Assembly: GCA_965224575.1 (NCBI GenBank)
Contig: CBDCZQ010000006.1
Location: 1,426,001 to 1,490,000 of the forward strand
Length of the DNA stretch: 64,000 bases
Direction: 5' to 3'
From: QPIN01 sp965224575
Lineage (GTDB): Bacteria; Pseudomonadota; Gammaproteobacteria; Methylococcales; Methylomonadaceae
The notes under the pieces are model-generated. The model searched no databases. It saw only the letters and a list, made by a program, of their open reading frames with translations, and was not told where the DNA came from. Every line of letters starts with the position of its first letter. The first letter of the stretch is position 1. Made by a program: the position numbers and the translations under genes. Of the stretch, positions 26,007 through 34,907 are shown in pieces.

Positions 26007-26519
26007 ATGGCAAAAAATAAACATATAACTGAACCCGATGCATTTGGATACCAAGTACGCATTGTAAGACGTGGAAAAGAAAGTAGTCGATATTTTTCTC
26101 ATAAGTTATGGGGAAGTAAAAACAAGTCATTACAAGCAGCGATAGCTTGGCGAGACCAAATGTTGGTTGTTTTGAAGGGCAGTAAAATGCGTTTTTTAAA
26201 GCCACCAAAAAATAAGACTACAACGGGTGTGACGGGTGTTTCGAGAACAATCAAATATGATCACAGGAAAGATAAAAGTTATCTTTGTTATACCGTTTTT
26301 TGGGTAAAAGATAAAAAATCTCGCAATAAAACATTTCAGGTTGGAAATGTAGATACCGTTACTGCTGATGATGAATTGCATGCCTTTAGAACAGCTAAAT
26401 TATTTAGAAGTTGTTATGAGCATTCTATTGATCACGATTTACAATTTGATGATAGTCAGTTTATAGGCTGGAAAAAAACGCGTTTATATGATGACCCTAA
26501 TCTGGTTATTGTTTTCTAG
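26007..26519 (+). CDS. AP2/ERF-like domain protein (170 aa)
   Basis: Basic, soluble protein with two modules of similar build. The first (about 14-53) reads GYQVRIVRRGKESSRYFSHK followed by a helix AAIAWRDQML; the second (about 73-130) starts GVTGVSRTIKYDHRKDKSYL, then KTFQVG and a helix DELHAFRTAKLFRSCYE. A GV-x-GV start, three strands and an amphipathic helix are features of AP2/ERF DNA-binding domains, which also occur in bacterial and phage HNH endonucleases and integrases. No nuclease domain is attached here. It is isolated between a repeat-rich gap and a secreted protease gene. DNA binding is inferred. Confidence 0.55.
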   Translation: MAKNKHITEPDAFGYQVRIVRRGKESSRYFSHKLWGSKNKSLQAAIAWRDQMLVVLKGSKMRFLKPPKNKTTTGVTGVSRTIKYDHRKDKSYLCYTVFWVKDKKSRNKTFQVGNVDTVTADDELHAFRTAKLFRSCYEHSIDHDLQFDDSQFIGWKKTRLYDDPNLVIVF

Positions 26520-26746
26520 CTATACTTTACGAGCTTAAAAATACAGGGGAGAAAGCTAGAAAATAGCTTTTTTAATATTTTCTTGGCAATTTTTTTAGCA
26601 ACAGAGATAGCCTTTTTCCTGATACCTTTTTTACCATTTTCTTTTTTTATTTAGACATTATTACTTCTTCTGAATTCAAGTTAGTAATAAATTCTAGTCC
26701 TAGGAGATGCTACGTATTTGTGGCATCTCCTTGTCTTATTTTTTGG

Positions 26747-28780
26747 CTATTTGTGGTGCATCCGAATAGAAGTATCTAGGGAATCTCCACTGCTAATACT
26801 AGGGGTAAGACCGAAGGCTGAGTTATTTAAGGTGTCCTCAATTCCGGTAAGCCCCTCGTTTTGTACAAAAATATCTAGGCCAAAATCAACATCAATATCA
26901 TCACTTGTACCTAATAGTTGATCATTGCCAGTGCCAAATGTACCAGAGAAATTACCGCCCTGATCCATGATATTGGCCGACTCGTTGAATTGATCTGTGT
27001 GAGCATTTCCGAGGTAATGACCCGCTTCATGGGAAACAACATTGCCAATTGCCTGAGCGATAAGTTTGATTTTGTCTGTGGTATTTTCTGGAAGATAAGT
27101 ATTGATTGAAACTGGGTTAGGAGCAGGTGAGCTCAAGTTATCAAGTAATACAATTGCATCTTCTTCGTGTCCAAAGTTTCCTGGGTCAATAGAGGTGGCA
27201 ATCCCAACTGTGCCAATGCCTAACTCCTCAATTGTTCCGCCGATGACTACTCGACTAACAAGGTCATTTCCGAATTCAACCTGGTCATTTCGACTGTCGA
27301 CAATTTCTACGTCAAAATCATTGTTGAGGCCTCGATCAATTAAGTCATGACTTAAGTTTTCTTTAACTACTTCAACGATCTCATCAATAAGTGGATCTTC
27401 GTCATCAGGGCCAAGTCCCCAGTTGCCAAGAAAACCTGAGAGTCTAGTAATCTCTCTTTTTCCGGCTCCACCAAATTTACGGGTTTGTACTCGAGCACCA
27501 TCGAAGTCAAGAAAAATTGTTTGTACTGAGCGACGAGGTTCCTTTTGTAATCCTGCTCGATAAACTTCTAATGTTGAGTCGTAATTACCCTCTCTGCCTG
27601 TAATAGCAATAAAGTGTCGGGCGTCAACTGATGCGGTATAGGCTAAGACAGCGTTACCACCTCCTGGTAATGGTGATGAGACTGGATAGAGTGCACTAAT
27701 ATCTTGTGAGGATCCAATGACTTCAGTGCCTTCAGGGTTAAAAACTTGCAATCGATTGCCTGCTCCCTTAATTGTTGCACCAATAACATCGCCTGCTTTA
27801 AGATCGATAGCATAGATGTCAATATCTGTTTTGGCTGTTGTAATGAGTATTTGATAATCGCCCTCACTACCCGCACCAAGACCACTACCTGAATCAAACG
27901 GATCGTTAGGAAAGACGCTAGGGCCGAATCCAGATACCATAAAATAGTGGGTTCCCGCTTCAGTTGGTGTGTAAGTCAGTTTACTGGCTAAACTTCCAAT
28001 CTCTTCACCGTCATCGTCGTTTGTAGCAATAATTTCCCCTGATGCATCGTAAAGTACTAGAACTGTATCCAGACTTCCGGTGATGTTAATATCAACGGTT
28101 ACGCTTTGTCCTGCTGAAAGTTCAACACTATAAAAATCAAAGTCTCCTGTACCACTGCCAGTGCTACCATGGGGGCCATCTCCAATAGCCCCAGTTGTTT
28201 GCATAGCCTCGAAATTTGTAGTTACCTCACTTTTATTCGCGATAGGAATAGCTCCGTCATCTTCAGTGAATATTGGATGATTTGTTAGAACATTACGTGG
28301 TGGTGCGAGTGTGCCTAAAATACGAGCTCTTGGGTTAGCGAGAGTACCAAACCCTCTTATTAATTCCCCACTTGCTAAACTGTCGTTAGCTCCAGACATG
28401 CTATCTGGTTCAAGTTCATCAACTAGAATTGGTTGTTGGGTCGTAACTTGTGTTTTGAGGGAGCTCTGTACAGCTTTCCTTTTTTGTTGTGAGCTGAGGG
28501 CCTTCGATTCGATTGCTACTTTCCACCCATGAAAATCAACTTTACCTGGATCAATGACTTGAGCAAGGAATGGGTTAGGGCCTGATAATGATTTGGTAGA
28601 TAAAGAGGCGGCAGAGCCAGATGATTTAGGTACGCCTTGTATGCCAAGTGCAACCTGTCGTTTTGTTGCGTCATCTTTTAGCTTTTGAAGATTTTCGGCC
28701 TGAGTGTTGGTTATTGGTATGGTTATCAGACTAACGGTGAGTGCTATAGTAAAAACAGTGCTTTTTTCCCTTATACTCAT
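26747..28780 (-). CDS. Secreted metzincin-like zinc metalloprotease with PPC domain
   Basis: The 677-residue protein has a signal peptide (cleavage near TQA-EN, residue 29). A pre-peptidase C-terminal (PPC) beta-sandwich lies at about 200-300 (GTGDFDFYSVELSAGQSVTV ... GTHYFMVSGFGP). The zinc site HEAGHYLGNAH (about 588-598) fits the metzincin pattern HEXXHXXGXXH, and ANIMDQGG supplies a Met-turn. The central region (about 415-560) is acidic with Asp-rich loops. It is expected to be exported and cut proteins outside the cell or in the periplasm. The cognate secretion route is not visible. It stands alone on its strand. Confidence 0.82.
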   Translation of the reverse strand: MSIREKSTVFTIALTVSLITIPITNTQAENLQKLKDDATKRQVALGIQGVPKSSGSAASLSTKSLSGPNPFLAQVIDPGKVDFHGWKVAIESKALSSQQKRKAVQSSLKTQVTTQQPILVDELEPDSMSGANDSLASGELIRGFGTLANPRARILGTLAPPRNVLTNHPIFTEDDGAIPIANKSEVTTNFEAMQTTGAIGDGPHGSTGSGTGDFDFYSVELSAGQSVTVDINITGSLDTVLVLYDASGEIIATNDDDGEEIGSLASKLTYTPTEAGTHYFMVSGFGPSVFPNDPFDSGSGLGAGSEGDYQILITTAKTDIDIYAIDLKAGDVIGATIKGAGNRLQVFNPEGTEVIGSSQDISALYPVSSPLPGGGNAVLAYTASVDARHFIAITGREGNYDSTLEVYRAGLQKEPRRSVQTIFLDFDGARVQTRKFGGAGKREITRLSGFLGNWGLGPDDEDPLIDEIVEVVKENLSHDLIDRGLNNDFDVEIVDSRNDQVEFGNDLVSRVVIGGTIEELGIGTVGIATSIDPGNFGHEEDAIVLLDNLSSPAPNPVSINTYLPENTTDKIKLIAQAIGNVVSHEAGHYLGNAHTDQFNESANIMDQGGNFSGTFGTGNDQLLGTSDDIDVDFGLDIFVQNEGLTGIEDTLNNSAFGLTPSISSGDSLDTSIRMHHK

Positions 28781-29145
28781 CTATTGTATCCTTTTGTTAT
28801 TAAAAGAATAATAGCGACAACTGATTCAATTAAATAGTTCCAAAATTAAGATTATTTTTTAACACGATATAAAAAACTAAGTTGTTAGTATAAAAATATT
28901 GACGAATGGTAAGGCTTGGCAATGGTTAGTCTACTCACACAATGAAAGTGAATCTTCACTAAAACCTTAGTAATAAAAAAAATTACAATACTGTCATAAT
29001 TTTAATATGTTTAGCATGATAGTATAAAAAGTACTGAAATAAGTAGTGTGACTTTAAGACAATAGCTATAAGTTGGCTTTTTAATAAAAGGAGGTGTCTT
29101 TTATCTACAAAGTTGCATGTTAAATATTAACTATATTGAAACCCT
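28781..29145. other. 365-bp gap between divergent metalloprotease and CHAD genes
   Basis: Very AT-rich divergent promoter region for the protease gene (minus) and the CHAD-parA genes (plus). An AGGAGGTG sequence near 29089 is a perfect Shine-Dalgarno match but lies about 50 bases before the CHAD ATG and has no convincing frame of its own. No RNA gene or repeat was recognised. Confidence 0.5.
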
Positions 29146-30693
29146 ATGATTGCAATACCATTACATTTTGATTTGCCTAAAAATTTATCGGCAAAAAAAT
29201 TCATCAACAAGTTAAGTAAAAATCTGGATATTCAACTATCAAATCAGCAATATACAATAAAAACATTTTTCGATAGTTTTGATTGGCGTTTGTACAATGC
29301 AGACATGATTTGTGAGTTTAACCACTCCCATTCTACATCTCAGGTTAGCCTAATAGACCGCAATAGCGGTAAACTCTTAGCATTAGAAAATATGCAAGAT
29401 GTGATGCGTTTTTCTGATCAATTTCCAAGGGGGCACTTAAGAACAATTTTGTCACCAGCACTGGAAATGCGAGCTTTATTACCATTATGTCAGCTTCCAC
29501 ATAATGTGTATCAGCTAAATGTTTTGAATAAAGACCAAAAAATAATTTTACGTATTCAGTTTGATGAGCATGAATTAATTGCTAATCAACTCCACTTATA
29601 TCCGTTAAAAGGCTATGATAAAGCGCTTAAAAAAGTAAGATATATTTTACAAAATACCTTGGACTTAAATCCAACAAAGTTCTCAGTTTTAAAGGTGGGT
29701 CTTAAATTAGAAGGTAGAAAGCCGAAGGATTATAGTTCTAAGTTTAGAATAAATCTCACTCCTGATATGAGGGCAGATGAAGCCTGCAAAATAATTTATC
29801 AGCAGTTGATACAGGCTATGCAATTAAATGAAGCTGGAATGCTCGCAGATATTGACACCGAATTTTTACATGATTTTCGAGTTGCTGTGAGGCGTACTCG
29901 CGCTGGTTTAAGCCAGTTAAAAAATACCCTGCCAACCAAAGATATTAGCCGTTACACAGATTTTTTCGCATGGCTTGGACAAATTACTGGCTCAACACGA
30001 GATTTAGATGTTTACTTGCTGAGCTATAAAAAATATAAAGAAGTTTTACCTATATCATTACGAGAGGATCTAACTCCTTTATATACGTTTCTCAAAGAGA
30101 AACAAAAACAGGCTCAAAAAAAATTGACAGAAAACCTGAATCGTTCTGAATACAGAACACAACTTAATGATTGGGAAACGTTTTTAACACAGCAGCCTTT
30201 AGCAAAAAAAGGGAAAAGTGATGATACTCATTTAACGGTTAAACAGTTAGCTGACCAGCGTATTTGGAAAGTTTATAAGCGTATCCTAAAAGAGGCAGGG
30301 GATATTTCGGAAAGCTCTCCTGCGGAAGCTTTACATGATTTAAGAAAAACCTGTAAAAAGTTGCGTTATTTATTGGAGTTTTTTCAGACACTTTACCCTG
30401 AAGGTGATATGAAAATAATATTAAAAGCATTAAAAGGGTTCCAAACAGTGCTTGGTGATTTTCAGGATTATGAAGTGCAGGAAATAAATATAAAGCAGTT
30501 TAGTGAGGAGATGATGGCGAATAAAGTTTCACCTAATACTTTTCTGGCAATGGGGGTATTAGTGCAATATTTAGATTCTATGAAATGTCAGGCAAGGGAT
30601 GATTTTAGTGATCAATTTACTCTTTTTGAGCAAGCTAAAAACCGGCAAATATTTAAAAAATTATTTGCAAATAAGTCCTCGGTGAAAAAGTGA
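29146..30693 (+). CDS. CHAD domain protein (polyphosphate-granule family)
   Basis: 515 residues. The C-terminal half (about 205-505) is a CHAD domain: LHDFRVAVRRTRAGLSQLK with the conserved His/Arg pattern, WLGQITGSTRDLDVYL, the second-repeat LHDLRKTCKKLRYLLEFF, and LQTVLGDFQD-like FQTVLGDFQDYEV. The N-terminal half (about 1-200) is a weak CYTH-like region (TIKTFFDSFDWRLYNADMIC). Known CHAD proteins bind polyphosphate granules through basic helices. The stop codon overlaps the ATG of a ParA ATPase gene by one base, so the two are translationally coupled and probably act together. Confidence 0.87.
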   Translation: MIAIPLHFDLPKNLSAKKFINKLSKNLDIQLSNQQYTIKTFFDSFDWRLYNADMICEFNHSHSTSQVSLIDRNSGKLLALENMQDVMRFSDQFPRGHLRTILSPALEMRALLPLCQLPHNVYQLNVLNKDQKIILRIQFDEHELIANQLHLYPLKGYDKALKKVRYILQNTLDLNPTKFSVLKVGLKLEGRKPKDYSSKFRINLTPDMRADEACKIIYQQLIQAMQLNEAGMLADIDTEFLHDFRVAVRRTRAGLSQLKNTLPTKDISRYTDFFAWLGQITGSTRDLDVYLLSYKKYKEVLPISLREDLTPLYTFLKEKQKQAQKKLTENLNRSEYRTQLNDWETFLTQQPLAKKGKSDDTHLTVKQLADQRIWKVYKRILKEAGDISESSPAEALHDLRKTCKKLRYLLEFFQTLYPEGDMKIILKALKGFQTVLGDFQDYEVQEINIKQFSEEMMANKVSPNTFLAMGVLVQYLDSMKCQARDDFSDQFTLFEQAKNRQIFKKLFANKSSVKK

Positions 30694-31451
30694 TGAAAAT
30701 AATTGCAACGTACAATATTAAAGGCGGTGTAGGTAAAACTGCAACAGCAGTCAATTTAGCTTTTATTGCAGCTCAAAATAATTATAAGACATTAGTGTGG
30801 GATTTAGATCCACAAGGCGCAAGTAGCTTTTATTTTAGAGTGAAGCCTAAGGTAAAAGGGGGAAGTAAAGCGTTGATTGCAGGTCGTCGCGAGCTGGATG
30901 GGCTGATTAAAGCGACAGATTTTGAAAATCTGGATCTATTACCAGCAGATTTTTCATTTAGAAATTTAGATTTAGTGCTGGATGCGCGTAAAAAACCGAC
31001 AAAAAGATTAAAAAAACTACTCGCTCCTCTTACTCAAGATTACGATTATATTTTTCTGGATTGTCCACCTAATATATCCCTATTGTCAGAATCCATTTTT
31101 GAAGCCTCTGATATTTTATTGTCACCCATTATTCCGACAATTCTGTCATTACGTACTTTAGAACAATTAAAAAAATATATTAAAGATAATAAGTTAAAAC
31201 ATCTTAAACTGATTCCTTTTTTCTCTATGTCAGATAGACGAAAAAAAATGCATCGAGAAATTATGGAAAACTTAGTTAAAGAACACCCAGACATCTTATC
31301 AACAGCCATCCCATATGCAAGTGATATTGAAAGGATGGGTTGGGAGAGAATGCCATTAGCAAGCTATGTAAAAAAAAGTCGATCTACAGATGCCTACCAG
31401 GGCTTATGGCAAGAAATGTTGAATATAATTAATAGAGATACACTTAAATGA
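30693..31451 (+). CDS. ParA family partition ATPase
   Basis: A 252-residue ParA/MinD-type ATPase starting at ATG 30693, one base into the CHAD stop codon (a GTG one codon earlier is possible). The deviant Walker A is KGGVGKTATA (10-19), followed by a switch I-like DLDPQGASSFYF and the Walker B-like DYIFLDCPPNISLLSE. There is no helix-turn-helix extension, so it belongs to the small ParA group that positions chromosomes or other cargo by moving on the nucleoid. No parB or parS is nearby; the CHAD protein is the natural partner, suggesting a cargo-positioning role. Confidence 0.93.
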   Translation: MKIIATYNIKGGVGKTATAVNLAFIAAQNNYKTLVWDLDPQGASSFYFRVKPKVKGGSKALIAGRRELDGLIKATDFENLDLLPADFSFRNLDLVLDARKKPTKRLKKLLAPLTQDYDYIFLDCPPNISLLSESIFEASDILLSPIIPTILSLRTLEQLKKYIKDNKLKHLKLIPFFSMSDRRKKMHREIMENLVKEHPDILSTAIPYASDIERMGWERMPLASYVKKSRSTDAYQGLWQEMLNIINRDTLK

Positions 31452-31498
31452 GTAATATATTTATTTTAGTCTAAACATATTTTTAAGATATATAAAAA

Positions 31499-32728
31499 AT
31501 GAATAAACCTATATTAAACTTTATACTTCTAGTATCTATGGTATCCGCAAATGCGATAGCTATGAATAGGGTCAATGATGAAAACTCACTCTTAGAAGCA
31601 ATAGCTGAAGCAAATGCAGATAACAATATTAATAAAATTGAATTTGAAAAAAACGTTCAAATTATACTGACAAAACCTATTATTTATAATGGAAAACAAT
31701 CCATTATACTTAATGGAAATAATGCTGTTATTGATGGGGCAGTAGCAGGTAGTTTCTTACTAGATAGAAATCTGACCGCTATTCCTGAAAAGGGTAGCCT
31801 GATTTTTAAAACAGCAGCCGATATTAAAATTAACAATCTGACTGTAAAAAATAGTGCTACACGAGGTATTGTGATCAATATTCCATACAATGCTACAGGC
31901 GAAGATATTACGGTTACTTTGCATAAAGTGAATGTTTTAGATTCAGCATTATTTGGATTACATATTGACGATAATACAAATAATTTTGATGGCGGTTCAT
32001 TTGGTTCGGAAGTCGGAATTAAATTACAAATATCTGAATCAAACTTTACCGGAAATGGTATTTCAGCTATAGATTTTGATGGTATACGCATTGATGAACG
32101 TGGCGAAGGAAATATAAATGTGAGCATAACAAACACTCATATTGACGGAAATGGTGGCGATGGGTTGGAGCTAGACGAGGCTGGTGAAGGAGATGTTATT
32201 GTCAATATGGAGCATGTTACGCTTAATAATAATGGTTTCTATAACAAAAAAGATTTTGATGATGGTTTTGATATTGATGAAGCTGGTGATGGTAATATTA
32301 GGGGTCATCTATCGCAAGTTCAAGTTAATGACAATATGGATGAAGGGCTTGATTTTGATGAAGCAGATACAGGCGATATGGAACTAGAGTTTAACAAAGT
32401 TAGTGTAAAGAATAATTTAGATGAGGGAATCAAAATAGTTGAGAAAAATGTGGGCGACATTAATGCTAAATTAACCAAGATAAAAGTCAAAAAGAATGGA
32501 AATGATGGCATTCAATTTATAGAGCTAGGTAAAGGTGGAATTAGTGCTACTTTAAAAAAAATAACCGCTATTAAAAATAAAAAATACGGTATTAGAATGG
32601 AGCAATGGGTCAAAGAAGGTGAAGAAAATTCGTTAGAAGCCGCAGGTAAAGTAAAAATCAAGCAAGTAGTTTTGAAAGATAATAAAAAAGGTGACCAGAT
32701 AAGAGTTAACAATATAATTATCGATTAA
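31499..32728 (+). CDS. Secreted right-handed beta-helix protein with 27-residue repeats
   Basis: 409 residues with a signal peptide (about 1-21, ending NAIA). Residues about 30-190 look like a parallel beta-helix start (VNDENSLLEAIAEANADN, IILNGNNAVIDG). From residue 193 come consecutive 27-residue units, each with D-G/E-G-[LFI]-x-[FIL]-DEAGxGD and an N-x-x-V strand: 193-219, 220-246 (plus a 7-residue insert), 254-280, 281-307, 308-334, 335-361. Acidic DEAG loops suggest calcium or cation binding. No lyase active site is evident. It follows parA by 47 bases; co-transcription is possible but not shown. Confidence 0.8.
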   Translation: MNKPILNFILLVSMVSANAIAMNRVNDENSLLEAIAEANADNNINKIEFEKNVQIILTKPIIYNGKQSIILNGNNAVIDGAVAGSFLLDRNLTAIPEKGSLIFKTAADIKINNLTVKNSATRGIVINIPYNATGEDITVTLHKVNVLDSALFGLHIDDNTNNFDGGSFGSEVGIKLQISESNFTGNGISAIDFDGIRIDERGEGNINVSITNTHIDGNGGDGLELDEAGEGDVIVNMEHVTLNNNGFYNKKDFDDGFDIDEAGDGNIRGHLSQVQVNDNMDEGLDFDEADTGDMELEFNKVSVKNNLDEGIKIVEKNVGDINAKLTKIKVKKNGNDGIQFIELGKGGISATLKKITAIKNKKYGIRMEQWVKEGEENSLEAAGKVKIKQVVLKDNKKGDQIRVNNIIID

Positions 32729-32964
32729 CATCTGGCTCAGAAGATAAACGGTGACCTCAGTTCTAACGAGAGAGCTTAACCCTTAGTCTTAGAAAAATCA
32801 GTTGTTCACTGTTTCCGCACAAACTAAAAACCCGGTTCAACTGATTATTCTAGAGAGATGTTAATGTCTTTAATGGTAAACGCTTTTTAAGGAACTACGC
32901 GTTTAACTTCCTTTCGACGCTGTTAGCTATTTTTCATCAGTGATTGTAAAACATAACAGCATTA
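32729..32964. other. Non-coding gap downstream of the beta-helix gene
   Basis: It holds two stem-loops: an imperfect pair around AAAATCAGTTG (about 32786) and CAACTGATTATTCTAG (about 32838), and TAAACGC...GCGTTTA (about 32878-32910). They may end the two convergent transcripts. No gene was recognised. Confidence 0.4.
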
Positions 32965-33153
32965 TCAATGTAATCTCAGATGTATTTCATGATTACCTGC
33001 AGGAGGTGTATTTAAAACAATTGACCAGTCAACAATATTTGTTGCTTTAAATTGCGTATCAGTAGGTATTGGCCCCCAAGGAACTACTTGCCAACCGAGA
33101 TTGGGTACACAACGAAAAATAGGTAAATCACAATCAGTCCGAATTTTGTAAGT
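32965..33153 (-). pseudogene. Displaced 3' end of the three-repeat secreted protein gene
   Basis: On the minus strand, with the AAGT duplication counted once, the frame of the gene on the far side of the IS continues as Tyr-Lys-Ile-Arg-Thr-Asp-Cys and runs for 61 codons to a TGA at 32967-32965, ending in NHEIHLRLH. It completes the third repeat of the interrupted protein and rebuilds a 572-residue protein. Confidence 0.88.
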
Positions 33154-34907
33154 AGAGTCTACTCAGAAACCACAACGCATTGATAATATTAATATATTAG
33201 TCTATTTATGATAAAATAGTGCACGGAAAAACAGATAAACGACTCAAAACCTGTGCACCTATGATCCGAACCTGTAGCTCGAAACAACTCACTCTAGCAG
33301 AATTTGACTGGCCTTTTGACACGGCTCTAGATAAACACAATCGCTGGGTAAAAATGAGTCAATGCATTCCCTGGGATGACTTAGCAGAGGGTTATTATCA
33401 AGGGCTTTCGGCAGACACAGGGCGTCCAGCCAAGGATGCACGCTGCGTCATCGGTGCAGTGATCATAAAACACAAGCTAAGCCTTTCTGATATTGAAACG
33501 GTTCAGCAAATTCAAGAAAACCCTTATATGCAATTTTTTGTAGGATTTGCCAGTTTTCAGGCGGAACCACCCTTTGCGCCTTCATTACTCGTTGATATTA
33601 GAAAACGCATGGGAGCATCCGTTTTTGAAGTATTCGAGCAAGCGATTATTAACGCACATGATGGCGAAAAGGAAAAAAGTCAGGCTAAAGCAGACCTAGA
33701 ATCAGACCCCTCATCGCAGATCAATAGCAAAGAAAACGAAGATGATTCATTGCAAGGAAACGTAGAAGACGAAGCGAAATCTGATTCACAAGAAATAGAA
33801 ATAGGAAATTCAAAAGAAATTGACACACATCAAGGCAAACTGATTCTTGATGCCACTGTGGTTGAGCAAGCCATCCGTTATCCAACAGACCTTAACCTAC
33901 TCAATGAAGCGCGTGAGTTCAGTGAGAAAATCATTGATTTCCTTTATTTAGAAACAACGCTGGATAAGAAGCCACGTACCTATCGAGAAAAGGCACGATC
34001 TGCTTTTTTATCGATCGTCAAACAAAAACGTCCTGGCAGGAAAAAACTACGCCGAGGAATAAAACAACAACTGCAATATCTTCGCCGTAACCTGAGACAT
34101 ATTGAACAACTCCTGACATACTGGCCTGAAGGCACAGAACTTCCATTACCTCGCTGGTTACTCTATCGCTACTGGGTGATTCAACACCTCTATGAACAGC
34201 AATGGGCAATGTATACCACTAAAACTCGTCGTTGTGATAATAGAATCGTCAGTATCAGCCAACCTTATGTACGCCCCATCATTCGAGGCAAACAAAACAA
34301 GGTGGTTGAATTTGGCGCTAAACTCAGTGTCAGCCTAACAGATGATGGGTTTTCTCGTGTAGATCATTTGCGCTGGGATGCTTTTCATGAAGGGTTGGAT
34401 TTAACATCACAAGTTGAACACTATCATCAGCGAACGGGCTATTACCCAGAAAAGATCTTGGCAGACCCACTTTATGGCACGCGAGAAAACCGGAATTATC
34501 TTAAAAGCAAAGGCATCCACTTTGCGGGAAAACCACTCGGTCGACCCAAGAAAGAGACAGAAGACAACCGGGAAGAACTCAAACAACTCAAAGCACAACG
34601 AAGAGCAGATTATCTACAACGGATACCCATTGAAGGCAAATTTGGCCAAGGCAAGAATGGCTATCGACTGAATTATATTAGAGCCAAGCGTGCAGATACC
34701 TCACTGGCATGGATCAATAGCATATTCTTGGTGATGAACCTATTGATCCTGGAAAGGATCTTTTTTGCCTGTCGTAAAAGCAGTCAAATCAGAGATATAT
34801 TGTCGTTAAAACAAATTGAAAAAATATTATGTTGTCAGATGCAGAGAATTTTTCAATTTTTTGGCCAGTTTTGTAAAAAACTCGTGCTGATTTACTGAGC
34901 AGACTCT
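33154..34907 (+). mobile_element. IS1182/IS5-like insertion sequence, copy 2 (1754 bp)
   Basis: Same length, same ends (AGAGTCTACTCAG and CTGAGCAGACTCT) and same transposase as the copy at 8172-9925. The 4-bp target duplication is AAGT (33150-33153 and 34908-34911). It is inserted in the same orientation relative to the window as copy 1, 25 kb away, and interrupts a secreted repeat protein gene on the opposite strand. Two identical direct copies could support recombination that deletes the DNA between them. Confidence 0.94.
33219..34898 (+). CDS. DDE transposase of IS copy 2
   Basis: Identical over all 559 residues to the transposase at 8237-9916, including the acidic Ser/Glu linker and the catalytic segments LILDATVVEQ, ADPLYGTREN and IEGKFGQGKNG. 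The start is GTG 33219 with ATG 33261 as alternative. Identity of both copies points to very recent transposition or gene conversion. Confidence 0.93.
   Translation: MHGKTDKRLKTCAPMIRTCSSKQLTLAEFDWPFDTALDKHNRWVKMSQCIPWDDLAEGYYQGLSADTGRPAKDARCVIGAVIIKHKLSLSDIETVQQIQENPYMQFFVGFASFQAEPPFAPSLLVDIRKRMGASVFEVFEQAIINAHDGEKEKSQAKADLESDPSSQINSKENEDDSLQGNVEDEAKSDSQEIEIGNSKEIDTHQGKLILDATVVEQAIRYPTDLNLLNEAREFSEKIIDFLYLETTLDKKPRTYREKARSAFLSIVKQKRPGRKKLRRGIKQQLQYLRRNLRHIEQLLTYWPEGTELPLPRWLLYRYWVIQHLYEQQWAMYTTKTRRCDNRIVSISQPYVRPIIRGKQNKVVEFGAKLSVSLTDDGFSRVDHLRWDAFHEGLDLTSQVEHYHQRTGYYPEKILADPLYGTRENRNYLKSKGIHFAGKPLGRPKKETEDNREELKQLKAQRRADYLQRIPIEGKFGQGKNGYRLNYIRAKRADTSLAWINSIFLVMNLLILERIFFACRKSSQIRDILSLKQIEKILCCQMQRIFQFFGQFCKKLVLIY

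Noticed and set aside
29086..29145. AGGAGGTG as the ribosome binding site of the CHAD gene
   Set aside because: It lies about 50 bases before the ATG at 29146, too far for direct use, and no upstream in-frame start extends the protein.
31684..32136. 150-codon minus-strand frame
   Set aside because: It is antisense to the beta-helix gene and gives a low-complexity Ser/Phe/Ile-rich translation.
32075..32581. 81-bp periodicity considered as a CRISPR array or DNA repeat
   Set aside because: The period exists at the protein level (27 residues) with diverged codons, inside one secreted protein gene; there are no identical repeats with unique spacers.
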